DNA of 64,000 nucleotides, from positions 62,001 through 126,000 of the forward strand of contig JAJDTB010000030.1 of NCBI GenBank assembly GCA_022827345.1, given 5' to 3'. Below are positions 9,062-18,093 of this stretch, one piece after another. This DNA is from Gemmatimonadota bacterium. Lineage in GTDB: Bacteria > Gemmatimonadota > Gemmatimonadetes > Longimicrobiales > Gaopeijiaceae. The number at the start of each line of letters is the position of its first letter. Positions within the stretch are counted from its first letter, which is position 1. The position numbers and the translations under genes were made by a program. A model generated the notes under the pieces. It was not told the DNA's origin and ran no database searches. It saw only the letters and a list, made by a program, of their open reading frames with translations.

Positions 9062-11247
9062 GGTGTCGGTCCCTGGGGTCGGGGTGGGCGGTTGACGGGC
9101 TGCGCCTGACGGTCGCAGACCACCGTCGGTTCGGTCCCCGGAAGGTAGATTTCGTCGTAGGCATCTTCCGTCGGGCACCAACGGGAGGCCAGCGCTCCCG
9201 TCTTGTTGTCGACCCGGCGGGTGACGAGACCCCTCGGCAGCGGCCATGGTTCGGGGATGTCCAGCACCGGACCCGCACCGGCCCCCTCTCCTTCGCCGTC
9301 GTCCGCGCCCGGGGGACTGCCGTAGTATACGCGCCTCATGAAATCACCCCAAACGGGTGCCGCAAAGCCCCCGCCGGTGGCCCGCCCCACGATCGAGACC
9401 GGACGGTCCATCCCGAACCAGACGCCTGCCGCAAGGTTGGGGGTGAACCCCATGAACCAGGTATTGCTTCCCTCGTTGGTCGTGCCGGTCTTGCCCGCGG
9501 CGGGCACCTCGGGCGGCAGGCCCGCGACCAGACGCACGCCCGTGTGGCCGGTACCCGATGCGACGACGGTCTCCAGCAGGGAGACGGTCAATCGCGCGAC
9601 GAGTGGATCAAGCACGCGTGTCCGTTCGGGCTGGGGTTCCCACAGGAGTTCGCCGTCGGCGCCCTCCACCCTCACGATCGGGAACGGATGAACCCTGGTG
9701 CCGAGGTTGGCGAGCGTCGAATAGGCCGCCAGCATCTCGATCGGGATCACCTCGGCCGCTCCGATGGCGGTGGAGGGGAAGCGCTCGACCTCGGTGCGGA
9801 TGCCCAGACGCGCAGCCATCTGCCCCACCGCCTCCAACCCGACCCTCCTCCCGACCTTGATCGCCACCATGTTGATCGACCGGGCCAGCGCCGTCCGGAT
9901 CGTAATGGGGCCCATGAACTCGGGTTCGTAGTTGCTGGGCCTCCACGTCGTCCCGTCGACCTGGTCGATCACGACCGGCGCGTCGACCACCACCTCCGAG
10001 ACGGGGATCCCGCTTTCGATCGCCGCCGCGTACACGATCGGCTTGAAGGCTGACCCCGACTGCCGGCGAGCCTGGGTCGCGCGGTTGAACTTGGAGTGGA
10101 CGAAGTCCCGCCCCCCGATCATCGCCCGCACATGTCCGGTCGCCGGGTCGGTGGCGACGAACATCCCCTGCACATAGGGGATGTCGGGGATGTCGGCCGC
10201 GTCGGTGCCCGCCGCAAACTCCTCGTAGGTGGGATGGTCGAACCCTGCCCACTCCTCGACCCGTTTCCAACCGCTCTCCATGGCTGCCTGCGCCGCGGCC
10301 TGCATGTCGAGGTCCAGGGTCGTATGGATCTCAAGGCCGTCGGTATAGAGCTTGCTGCCGAATCGGTCCTGGAGTATCCCCCGGGCCCACTCGACGAAAT
10401 AGGGGGCTTGCGCCCGGGCACCTCGGGCACGCTCCAGGGGCACCGGTGCTGCCTTCCACAGGGCGGCCTCGTCTTCGGTCAGGAACCCCTCGCGGGCCAT
10501 CACGTCCAGCACCAGGTTGCGCCTGCTCACGGCGGCATCGGGGTTGTTGAACGGGCTGTATCGCTCCGGGCGGTTGGCGATCGCGGCCAGCAGCGCGCCC
10601 TCCGCCGGGTTCATGTCTACGGCGTTCTTCCCGAAGTAGCTCTGCGACGCCCTCTGAAGTCCATACCAGCCATGAGCATAGCCGATCTGGTTCACGTAGG
10701 CCTCGAGGATCTGGTCCTTGCTGTACGCGCGCTCGAGCGCCATCGCGACCTGCCACTCCTTCATCTTGCGCAGGATCCGCTTCTCGAACCCGATCCGCTC
10801 GGTCCAGATGTGCCGGGCGAGCTGCTGCGTGATCGTGCTCCCCCCCGCACCGGACAGCGACCGCGTGCGCAGGACGCCGACAGCGGCGCGGGCGATCCCC
10901 CGAAAGTCAATCCCGTTGTGCTCGTAGAAACGCCGGTCCTCGATGGCGATGAACGCCTGCGGGACGTACGCGGGCAGGCTCGCGAGAGGGACGACCGTCC
11001 GGCGCTGCTCCCCGAACTCCCACACCAGCGTCGAGTCGCGGGCGTATAGCTTGCTGGTCTGCCGGGGCTCGAATGTGTAGATCTGCGCGACGGAAGGGCA
11101 GTTGGCACAGAGGTTCCGCCAGCTACCGATCGCCAGACCGATACCGCCGGCAAACAGGAACAGGAAGACGAACCAGGCATGGCGCGGAACGCGCACCCGC
11201 CGGATCGTCTTCACCGCTGCCTTCAGAAAAGCTCTTGCTGACACCAT
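9058..11247 (-). CDS. Class A penicillin-binding protein (PBP1A type)
   Basis: This 729-aa bifunctional peptidoglycan synthase polymerises glycan strands and cross-links peptides at the outer face of the inner membrane. A single N-terminal membrane helix lies at about residues 24-42. The GT51 domain shows IEDRRFYEHNG (catalytic Glu103), GGSTITQQLARHIW and KEWQVAMALERAYSK. The transpeptidase domain shows SAFK (Ser399 to Lys402), RSIN as the SxN motif, and GKTGTTNEGSNTWF as the KTG motif. All key residues are intact. Length is near that of compact PBP1A proteins. It is divergent from aroB with a 67-bp gap that must hold both promoters. Its stop overlaps the DUF3343 start. Confidence 0.95.
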   Translation of the reverse strand: MVSARAFLKAAVKTIRRVRVPRHAWFVFLFLFAGGIGLAIGSWRNLCANCPSVAQIYTFEPRQTSKLYARDSTLVWEFGEQRRTVVPLASLPAYVPQAFIAIEDRRFYEHNGIDFRGIARAAVGVLRTRSLSGAGGSTITQQLARHIWTERIGFEKRILRKMKEWQVAMALERAYSKDQILEAYVNQIGYAHGWYGLQRASQSYFGKNAVDMNPAEGALLAAIANRPERYSPFNNPDAAVSRRNLVLDVMAREGFLTEDEAALWKAAPVPLERARGARAQAPYFVEWARGILQDRFGSKLYTDGLEIHTTLDLDMQAAAQAAMESGWKRVEEWAGFDHPTYEEFAAGTDAADIPDIPYVQGMFVATDPATGHVRAMIGGRDFVHSKFNRATQARRQSGSAFKPIVYAAAIESGIPVSEVVVDAPVVIDQVDGTTWRPSNYEPEFMGPITIRTALARSINMVAIKVGRRVGLEAVGQMAARLGIRTEVERFPSTAIGAAEVIPIEMLAAYSTLANLGTRVHPFPIVRVEGADGELLWEPQPERTRVLDPLVARLTVSLLETVVASGTGHTGVRLVAGLPPEVPAAGKTGTTNEGSNTWFMGFTPNLAAGVWFGMDRPVSIVGRATGGGFAAPVWGDFMRRVYYGSPPGADDGEGEGAGAGPVLDIPEPWPLPRGLVTRRVDNKTGALASRWCPTEDAYDEIYLPGTEPTVVCDRQAQPVNRPPRPQGPTP

Positions 11248-11314
11248 GCCCTTGGTCTGTCCGGAGGCTTCAGATCCATCATCAATCTAGCACCTTTGGA
11301 GGGAGGAGTTCTCC

Positions 11315-12529
11315 TTGACCCCGTCCCTCCGGACGGGCAAGCTATTACGCGCCGCGGCAGTGCGGCTCGACAGCCCCGAGGCGCACGCGATACCCATATC
11401 TCCTTCCGACGAGGCAAGGGCCCTGATCCGTTGCAGCGAAGTTGTCGTACGCTCTCTGACGGGCGGCTATCCAGTTCGTGTCGGGCATGGAGCGCGGCGC
11501 CTGCTTCCGGCGGCGGTGGCTGCGGCGTCTCCGTCCGGGAGGTGCGCCCTGATCTCGGACGAGCGCGTGGCGGGGCTGTGGTACGACCGGGTCGCCGAGC
11601 CGCTCGAGCGCGAAGGGGTCGACGTGGTGCCCGCGTTCTTCCAGGAGGGCGAGGCCAACAAGACGCGCGCGACCTGGGCGCGACTGACCGATGTCCTGAT
11701 GAAGGCGGCCCTCGGGCGCGACTGTTGCGTCGTGTCGCTGGGGGGCGGTGTGGTGGGGGACGTGGCGGGGTTCGTGGCGGCGACGTTCATGCGCGGGGTG
11801 CCGTTCATCCAGGTGCCCACCACCACCCTGGCCATGATCGATGCCTCGGTCGGAGGGAAGACCGGCGTGGATCACCCGGCGGGGAAGAACCTGGTCGGCG
11901 CTTTTCACGCACCGCGCGAGGTGCTGGCCGATCCGGCATTCCTGACGACGCTCGACCGGGATCTGCGGGCGGAGGGATACGCCGAAGCGGTCAAGCACGG
12001 GGCGATTCTGGACGCCGAATACGCGGATTGGCTCGCGGCATGCGCGGGGGCCCTGCTGGATGGCGACGGCGACACGGTCGAGCGGGCCGTGGTGCGGTCG
12101 GTGCAAATCAAGGCCGAAGTCGTCTCGGGCGACGAGTTCGAAGCCGGGCATCGCCAGATCCTCAACTTCGGGCACACCGTCGGGCACGCGCTCGAGCTCG
12201 ACACGGGGTACGCGCTTCCGCACGGGCACGCCGTCGCAGTGGGCATGGTGGCGGAGGCCAGGATCGGCGAGGCGCTGGGGATCACGGCGGACGGCACGGC
12301 CGAGGCGGTCCGCGCTATGGTTGCGGCCTTCGGACTTCCGGATCGACACCGCTCCCTGGGCCGAGCCAAACGGCTGGCCGGGTTGATGGCGAGAGACAAG
12401 AAAACCCGTTCCGGAATCGTAAACATGGTGAGACTGGAGGCATTGGGTCGAACCGCCGCCGGCGACAAAACGACGGTTCCCATCCCGGAGGCGGAGCTGA
12501 TCAGCACCCTGAAACGTCTGTTTCGGTGA
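11315..12529 (+). CDS. aroB: 3-dehydroquinate synthase
   Basis: This protein converts DAHP to 3-dehydroquinate, the second step of the shikimate pathway, using NAD and a divalent metal. Motifs include GGGVVGDVAGFVAATFMRG, QVPTTTLAMIDASVGGKTG, NLVGAFHAPREV, EGYAEAVKHGAI with the metal-binding Glu, and NFGHTVGHALE with a metal His. The TTG at 11315 is preceded by a strong GGAGGGAGGAG site and gives 404 aa. That is about 40 aa longer than usual, the excess being a non-conserved N-terminal tail. No better in-frame start was found nearer the core. It heads a plus-strand run and diverges from PBP1A. Confidence 0.93.
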   Translation: MTPSLRTGKLLRAAAVRLDSPEAHAIPISPSDEARALIRCSEVVVRSLTGGYPVRVGHGARRLLPAAVAAASPSGRCALISDERVAGLWYDRVAEPLEREGVDVVPAFFQEGEANKTRATWARLTDVLMKAALGRDCCVVSLGGGVVGDVAGFVAATFMRGVPFIQVPTTTLAMIDASVGGKTGVDHPAGKNLVGAFHAPREVLADPAFLTTLDRDLRAEGYAEAVKHGAILDAEYADWLAACAGALLDGDGDTVERAVVRSVQIKAEVVSGDEFEAGHRQILNFGHTVGHALELDTGYALPHGHAVAVGMVAEARIGEALGITADGTAEAVRAMVAAFGLPDRHRSLGRAKRLAGLMARDKKTRSGIVNMVRLEALGRTAAGDKTTVPIPEAELISTLKRLFR

Positions 12530-12634
12530 TGACGTCCGGATTGGCGCGCACACGTTTGACTACCGGCGCCCAAGCGGCGAAGATTGGCGGGAAACGACCC
12601 ACCCGCCGCGCCGTGACGCCTGGCTGGAGGATGA

Positions 12635-14257
12635 ATGGCGCTTCTTGAGCGCATCCACGACCTGACAATTCCGTCGGCACTGACCCAACGAGCCACCCGC
12701 GACCCCGGAGCTCCCTTCCTGCTCGGAGGCGACGCTGCCCTGACCTACGCCGAGGCCGACAGCCAGTCCGAGGCGCTGGCGGCGTCGCTGGCGAATCTGG
12801 GGGTCGAGGCCGGGGATCGGATCGCCCTGGTCCTCCCGGCGTGCACGGAGTTCGCCGTCACTGTCTTTGCCGCGGCCAAGCTGGGCGCGACGATCGTTCC
12901 GCTCAATCCACGGCTCACCATGGCCGAGTTGCGGTACATGCTGCGCCATTCGGGGGCGGCGTTCGCGGTCACGGCCGAAAACGCATTCGGGAACGACTAC
13001 CTGCAGCTGTTCGAGGATCTGTTGGAAGAACTCCCAGACCTCAGATACGTCGTTACCGTCGGTGAGGAGGACCTCTGGTACGACGACCAGATCTTCCAGT
13101 GGGAGGACATGCTGTCCGCGGGAAGCGGCCGCGACTTCAGCGCCGAGCCCCCGGACCCCGGCGACGTCTTCGCGATCGCGTATACGGAGGGGACGACCGG
13201 CAAGCCGAAGGGGGTCGAGCTCACGCAGCGCAACCTGCTTTGCGCCGCCGGGGCCACGACCGCGGCCGCGGGCCTCACATCGGAGGACGTCGTGGTCGGG
13301 GTCGACGCCCTGTTTCACGTCTTCGGCCTGGGTCCGGGGCTGCTCGGCGCGGTGCTGGGGGGCGCGAGCCTGGTGCTCATGGACGGCGTGAACGCAGCGG
13401 ACACCCTCGACCTCGCGGACCGCTTCGGGGCGACCGTGCACTACGGCGTGCCCACGCTCTTCGCGAAGGAGCTGCCCGAGATCGCACGGCGCGGCCGTCC
13501 TCCCGGGTCGATCCGCCTGTGCCTGGCCGCCGGAGCCCCGCTGAAGGACGACCTTGCCCGGCGCATCGAGGACGCATACGGCGTCCCCGTGCTCATCGCC
13601 TACTCGCTCTCGGAGACGGCCTCGACCCTCTCCCTGACCCGCCCGGACGACCCCCCGGACAAGCGGATCTTCACCGTCGGCCGCCCCATCGGCGACACGA
13701 TGGTGCGGGTGACCGAGGACGACGGAACCGAATTGCCGCCGGAGAGCGTAGGCGAGATCCGCGTGCGCGGCCCGGGTGTAATGCGCGGGTATTACAGGCA
13801 GCCGAGGCGAACCGCGGCGGCCATGGACCCGGAGGGCTACCTGCGGACCGGCGACCTGGGCATGGTCGACGAGGACGGATACCTCCACCTCGTGGGACGG
13901 CGCGAGGACGTGGTCATTCGCGGCGGATTCAACGTGCACCCAAGGGAGGTGGAGGACCGGATCTCGGCTCATCCGGCGGTCGAAGAGGCGGCGATCGTGG
14001 GTGTCCCCGACGAGATTCTGGGCGAGGCGGTCTGCGCCTGTGTGGTGCGCGAGGAGGGCGGCGTGGTCACCGCGAGGGAGATTCGGGACTGGTGCTCCGG
14101 GACGCTGGCCGACTACAAGGTGCCGGATCTTGTTACCTTCATGGATGACCTCCCCCTGACCGGTACCGGCAAGGTGTGGCGCCAGGAACTGGCCCGCCGC
14201 GTCTCCGCGGAGCATTCGGACGCGGTCGAGGTGGAGCGCGAAGACCCGCAGGACTGA
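12635..14257 (+). CDS. AMP-dependent acyl-CoA ligase (class I adenylate-forming)
   Basis: This 540-aa enzyme activates a carboxylic acid with ATP and joins it to CoA or another acceptor. It has the phosphate-binding loop [15 protein letters not shown], the adenine motif YSLSETAST, the hinge region YLRTGDLGMVDEDGYLHLVGRREDV, and the C-terminal catalytic lysine in GTGKVWRQEL (Lys513). The loop has Glu where most members have Ser (YTSGTTG). A medium- or long-chain fatty acid is the likeliest substrate by overall resemblance, but the acyl pocket cannot be read by eye. It lies about 100 bp after aroB and 7 bp before the NYN gene. Confidence 0.88.
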   Translation: MALLERIHDLTIPSALTQRATRDPGAPFLLGGDAALTYAEADSQSEALAASLANLGVEAGDRIALVLPACTEFAVTVFAAAKLGATIVPLNPRLTMAELRYMLRHSGAAFAVTAENAFGNDYLQLFEDLLEELPDLRYVVTVGEEDLWYDDQIFQWEDMLSAGSGRDFSAEPPDPGDVFAIAYTEGTTGKPKGVELTQRNLLCAAGATTAAAGLTSEDVVVGVDALFHVFGLGPGLLGAVLGGASLVLMDGVNAADTLDLADRFGATVHYGVPTLFAKELPEIARRGRPPGSIRLCLAAGAPLKDDLARRIEDAYGVPVLIAYSLSETASTLSLTRPDDPPDKRIFTVGRPIGDTMVRVTEDDGTELPPESVGEIRVRGPGVMRGYYRQPRRTAAAMDPEGYLRTGDLGMVDEDGYLHLVGRREDVVIRGGFNVHPREVEDRISAHPAVEEAAIVGVPDEILGEAVCACVVREEGGVVTAREIRDWCSGTLADYKVPDLVTFMDDLPLTGTGKVWRQELARRVSAEHSDAVEVEREDPQD

Positions 14258-14264
14258 AGACAGA

Positions 14265-16007
14265 ATGGTCAATCCCTATATGAAGGTCCCCCACGCCGAA
14301 CCCGGCAGGCCGGTCGCCCCGGAAGCCCCGAACGCGGCGCTGCTCATCGACTTCGACAACGTCACGATGGGCATGCGCAGCGATCTCGCGAAGGAGCTCA
14401 AACACCTTCTCGATTCCGACATCATCAAGGGGAAGGTGACGGTCCAGAGGGCCTACGCGGACTGGCGCCGCTATCCCCAGTACATCGTACCGCTCTCCGA
14501 AGCCTCGATCGATCTCATCTTCGCCCCGGCCTACGGCAGCTCCAAGAAGAACGCGACCGATATCCGGATGGCGATCGACGGCATCGAGCTGGTCTTCATC
14601 CGGCCCGAGATCGGAACGTTCATCCTCCTCACGGGCGACTCCGACTTCTCCAGCCTGGTGCTGAAGCTCAAGGAATACGGGAAGTACGTCGTCGGGATCG
14701 GCATCCAGGAGTCGAGTTCGGACATTCTGGTGCAGAACTGCGACGAGTACTACTCCTACACCGCCCTGACCGGGCTCCACAAGGCCACCGGCGACGGCCC
14801 CGCGACCCCAGACGCCTGGGAGTGCGTGGAGGAAGCCGTCGGCCGCATGGCCTCCCGGGGGGACGTGATGCGCTCCGACCGGCTCAAGCAGGTCATCATG
14901 GAGCTGGCGCCCGGGTTCGACGAGCGCAGCCTGGGGTTCAAGAACTTCTCCAAGTTCCTCGTCGAGGCGGCGAACAAGGGGCTGGTGAACATCCAGCGTG
15001 GCGAGAACGGCCAGTACAAGGTCGCTCCGCGGGGTGGCGCGCCAGCCGGTGCCGACAGCCGCGCGACGGCCGCTGCGGAGCCCGCGGGGAACGGCGAGCA
15101 AAAGCCGGCCAGGGGCCGGAGGGGATCCCAGGCGCGGCGCGCGCCCGCGGAGCGAAAGGCAAAGGACGGCAGGAAGAAGACCGCGCCGGCAAGCACGCAG
15201 GAAGCGGCGGTGCGAGAGCCCGCGGCCAGGCCCGATCCCGCCCCCGCGCTGAAGCTGCTTGTGCGGGCGGTGAACGAGATGGGCGGCAGCGACGGGCGGG
15301 CCGCCCGGGACTCCGATGTCAAGCGGAAGATGCTGGCCATCGATCGGGGCTTCAACGAGAGTGCCTTCGGGTTCGGGAAGTTCAGCAAGTTCCTGCTGCA
15401 CGCGGAGGAACAGGGGGCGATCGAGCTCAAGCGCGGGAAGGGGGGGAGCTTCGGCATTGTCGTCGCGTCCCGGGCCGCCGATCCCGCACCAACCGCCTTG
15501 GACGCAAGAGCGCTGGGACTGCCGACCACGGAGAGCTCGATCAAGAGCTATCTGGCGCACCGTTACAAGGGCGTCGGCATCAAGACCGCCGAGCGCCTGG
15601 TGGATCATTTCGGGGCGAGTGTCTTCGAGGTGATGCAGAACCAGCCGGAGCGGGTAAAACAGGTGCTTTTCAAGGCACGGGCCGAAAGCGTGCTCGCCAA
15701 CTGGGCCGGAGACTACAAGAGGAGGAGTGCCGCGCTGGCGAAGCAGGCGCGGGCCTCGCAGCCGGCCGGGCAGGGCAAGGCAAACACGGACTCCCCGGCG
15801 CGGACCGGTGAGGGTGCGGCCAGCCGCGGTCAGCGTGAAGGTTCCCCGGGGCGGCGGACCGGATCCCGTGGGGGTACACGGCCGAACCGGAGTTCGGAAT
15901 CCTCCACCGTCGCCGGCAGCGAGGGTGAGGAGGCAGCAGCCACCGAGGCTGCGCCGGTCAAGACGGGGCTTCGCGGGCTCTTTCCCTGGGGTCGCCGGTC
16001 ACGTTAG
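14265..16007 (+). CDS. NYN-domain nuclease-like protein with two OST-HTH/LOTUS domains and a C-terminal HhH
   Basis: This 580-aa protein starts with a PIN-like NYN domain (about residues 22-165). It has acidic residues of the metal site in LLIDFDNV (Asp29, Asp31), KKNATDIRMAID and LLTGDSDFSSLV. Two OST-HTH/LOTUS-type winged helices follow at about 181-250 (ERSLGFKNFSKFLVEA) and 326-395 (NESAFGFGKFSKFLLHA), separated by a basic Ala/Lys/Arg-rich linker. Residues of about 421-485 look like a helix-hairpin-helix (YKGVGIKTAERLVDHFG). The tail is low-complexity. NYN domains are usually ribonucleases and LOTUS domains bind RNA or RNA helicases in other organisms. An RNA-processing role is therefore inferred, not shown. 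It sits between a ligase and a DNA glycosylase gene. Confidence 0.85.
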   Translation: MVNPYMKVPHAEPGRPVAPEAPNAALLIDFDNVTMGMRSDLAKELKHLLDSDIIKGKVTVQRAYADWRRYPQYIVPLSEASIDLIFAPAYGSSKKNATDIRMAIDGIELVFIRPEIGTFILLTGDSDFSSLVLKLKEYGKYVVGIGIQESSSDILVQNCDEYYSYTALTGLHKATGDGPATPDAWECVEEAVGRMASRGDVMRSDRLKQVIMELAPGFDERSLGFKNFSKFLVEAANKGLVNIQRGENGQYKVAPRGGAPAGADSRATAAAEPAGNGEQKPARGRRGSQARRAPAERKAKDGRKKTAPASTQEAAVREPAARPDPAPALKLLVRAVNEMGGSDGRAARDSDVKRKMLAIDRGFNESAFGFGKFSKFLLHAEEQGAIELKRGKGGSFGIVVASRAADPAPTALDARALGLPTTESSIKSYLAHRYKGVGIKTAERLVDHFGASVFEVMQNQPERVKQVLFKARAESVLANWAGDYKRRSAALAKQARASQPAGQGKANTDSPARTGEGAASRGQREGSPGRRTGSRGGTRPNRSSESSTVAGSEGEEAAATEAAPVKTGLRGLFPWGRRSR

Positions 16008-16014
16008 CCGCGCG

Positions 16015-16629
16015 GTGACGGTGGCTGAGGACCAACGGTCCGGGGCGGACCCCTGGCTCCGCGGTCATCTCGCCGGCGATGCCGCCACCGTGGCTCGCCG
16101 CCTTCTCGGAACCGCGATCCTGTCCGCTGTCGACGGCCTCGAGACCCGGGGCGTCATCGTCGAAACCGAGGCCTATACCGGCCTTGAAGACCCGGCAAGC
16201 CACGCCCACGCGTCCCGGCGGCGCACTCCCCGCAACGACGCGATGTTCTCGGCCCGCGGCACCCTGTACGTCTACATCTCCTACGGGATCCACCATTGCA
16301 TCAACGTCGTGACCGGCGAGGAGGGGGATCCGGCCGCCGTTCTGATTCGCGCGCTGGAGCCGGTGAGCGGACTGGACGTCATGGCGGCGCGGCGGGGACG
16401 CGAGCGCGACCTGTGCAACGGGCCCGGGCGCCTGGCGCAGGCCCTCGGGATCACCATGCAGCACAACCATCACGATCTCGCGCGGCCGCCGATCCGGCTT
16501 CAGCCGGGAGAACCGGTCCCGGATGCGGAGGTGGGCACCAGCGGCCGCATCGGAGTTTCCCGCGCCGCGGATTGGCCGCTGAGGTTCTTCATCAAGGGCC
16601 ATTCGGCAGTCAAGCCGCCGAGGTGGTAA
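16015..16629 (+). CDS. DNA-3-methyladenine glycosylase (AAG/MPG family)
   Basis: This protein removes alkylated purines from DNA in base excision repair. I place the start at the GTG at 16015, seven bases after the NYN stop, giving 204 aa; the ORF track's longer version overlaps the NYN gene. Family motifs are DAATVARRLLGTAIL, VETEAYTGLEDPASHA (containing the catalytic-site Glu and Tyr region), TPRNDAMFSARGTLYVYISYG, HHCINVV and NGPGRLAQALGI. Length matches the bacterial AAG family. The coupling to the NYN-LOTUS gene may be simple operon crowding. Confidence 0.92.
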   Translation: MTVAEDQRSGADPWLRGHLAGDAATVARRLLGTAILSAVDGLETRGVIVETEAYTGLEDPASHAHASRRRTPRNDAMFSARGTLYVYISYGIHHCINVVTGEEGDPAAVLIRALEPVSGLDVMAARRGRERDLCNGPGRLAQALGITMQHNHHDLARPPIRLQPGEPVPDAEVGTSGRIGVSRAADWPLRFFIKGHSAVKPPRW

Positions 16630-16638
16630 CTTATATCC

Positions 16639-18051
16639 ATGAGCGACCCGACCTGGATTACTCTGCTTCCCCCCCTCCTCGCAATCGGTCTGGCGATCGG
16701 CACGCGCCAGGTCTACCTGTCCCTTGCGGGCGGGATCTGGCTGGGGTGCGTCATCCTTCTGGATTGGAGCGTGGCGGCGGGATTGGCGGAGACGATCGAG
16801 TCGACCGTGCGCGTGCTGGGGGACGACTACGATGCCAGGGTGATCATGTTCACACTGGTGATCGGCGCGCTGATCGCGACGCTGTCGTCGTCCGGGGGCG
16901 TGGCGGGCTTCGTGGGCTGGCTGGAGCGCAACCGCTGGGTGACCAACGCGCGGCGGTCCCAGCTGCTGGCCTGGCTCATCGGGGTGGGCATCTTCATCGA
17001 GTCGAACATCACGGTGCTCGTCGCCGGGTCCGTCTCGCGGCCGCTCTTCGACCGCTACCGCATATCGCGCGAGAAGCTGGCCTACCTGATCGACTCCACC
17101 AGCGCCCCGATCTGCATCCTCATCCCGCTCAATGCCTGGGGCGCCACGATCCTGGGCCTTCTGAACGAGCAGGGCGTGGATCAGCCCCTCGGCGTTTTCG
17201 TGCGCTCCATCGCCTTCAACTTCTATTCGTTTGCGGCGGTCATCCTCGCGCTGGCGGTCGTTCTGGCGAAGCTGGACTGGGGCCCCATGAAGCACGCGGA
17301 GGCCCGAGCGGCGAAGGGTGAGGTGCTTGCTCCCGGAGCCACTCCCATGATGGACGAGGGTATGCTCAGCCACGACGAGGAGACGGCGATCCCGCCGCGG
17401 GCCGTGAACATGTTCGTTCCCGTCCTCGTCCTCGTGGCCGCGATGCCGCTGGGGCTCTGGATCACCGGGGGCGGCGACCTGAGAGAGGGTGACGGGGCGA
17501 CATCCGTGCTGTGGGCGTCGCTCGCCGGCCTCGCGGCGGCGTGGATCCTCCTGTTGGCCCAGCGCGCGTACTCCATCGACAAGCTGGTGCGGATCGCCCT
17601 GCGGGGGGCGGGCGGCCTCGTCCCCCTGGCGCTCATCCTGCTCCTTGCCCTCGCCCTGGGCGACGTGACCAGCAAGCTGGGTACCGGAATGTACGTGGCA
17701 GGGGTCGTCGAGGGATCGCTTGCCCCGGCGGTCTTCCTGCCGCTGGTCTTCGTCGTGTCCTCCGCGATCGCCTTCTCGATCGGATCGAGCTGGGGCACCT
17801 TCGCCATCATGATCCCCATCGTGGTCCCGGCGGCCGCGGCGCTGGGGCTGGATCTGGCCCCCTTCCTGGCGGCCGCGCTGTCGGGAGGCATCTTCGGCGA
17901 TCACTGCTCCCCCATCAGCGACACCACCGTGATATCTTCGATGGCGGCCGCCACCGATCACGTCGACCATGTGCGGACGCAGCTGCCCTACGCGCTCGCG
18001 GGCGGCGCCGTTGCGACCGTCTGTTTTGCCGTGGCCGGTGCCTTCCTGTAG
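16639..18051 (+). CDS. NhaC-family Na+/H+ antiporter-like transporter
   Basis: This 470-aa inner-membrane protein has around 11-12 hydrophobic helices. It shows family stretches such as LVIGALIATLSSSGGVAGF, WLIGVGIFIESNITVLVAGSV, and the C-terminal signature SIGSSWGTFAIMIPIVVP followed by GIFGDHCSPISDTTVIS. NhaC relatives exchange Na+ for H+ or carry organic acids or amino acids; substrate is not decidable here. The start ATG lies 9 bp after the glycosylase stop. The sequence TAACTT ends 6 bp before that ATG, so a near-leaderless transcript is possible. Downstream are etfB and etfA. Confidence 0.88.
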   Translation: MSDPTWITLLPPLLAIGLAIGTRQVYLSLAGGIWLGCVILLDWSVAAGLAETIESTVRVLGDDYDARVIMFTLVIGALIATLSSSGGVAGFVGWLERNRWVTNARRSQLLAWLIGVGIFIESNITVLVAGSVSRPLFDRYRISREKLAYLIDSTSAPICILIPLNAWGATILGLLNEQGVDQPLGVFVRSIAFNFYSFAAVILALAVVLAKLDWGPMKHAEARAAKGEVLAPGATPMMDEGMLSHDEETAIPPRAVNMFVPVLVLVAAMPLGLWITGGGDLREGDGATSVLWASLAGLAAAWILLLAQRAYSIDKLVRIALRGAGGLVPLALILLLALALGDVTSKLGTGMYVAGVVEGSLAPAVFLPLVFVVSSAIAFSIGSSWGTFAIMIPIVVPAAAALGLDLAPFLAAALSGGIFGDHCSPISDTTVISSMAAATDHVDHVRTQLPYALAGGAVATVCFAVAGAFL

Positions 18052-18093
18052 AGCCGGGGCGGCGACAACCGTGTTGATCAGTCGAGGAGAGCC

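Noticed and set aside
11296-12648. 450-aa plus-strand ORF overlapping aroB
   Set aside because: It is the wrong frame of aroB; the aroB frame has all family motifs, this one has none.
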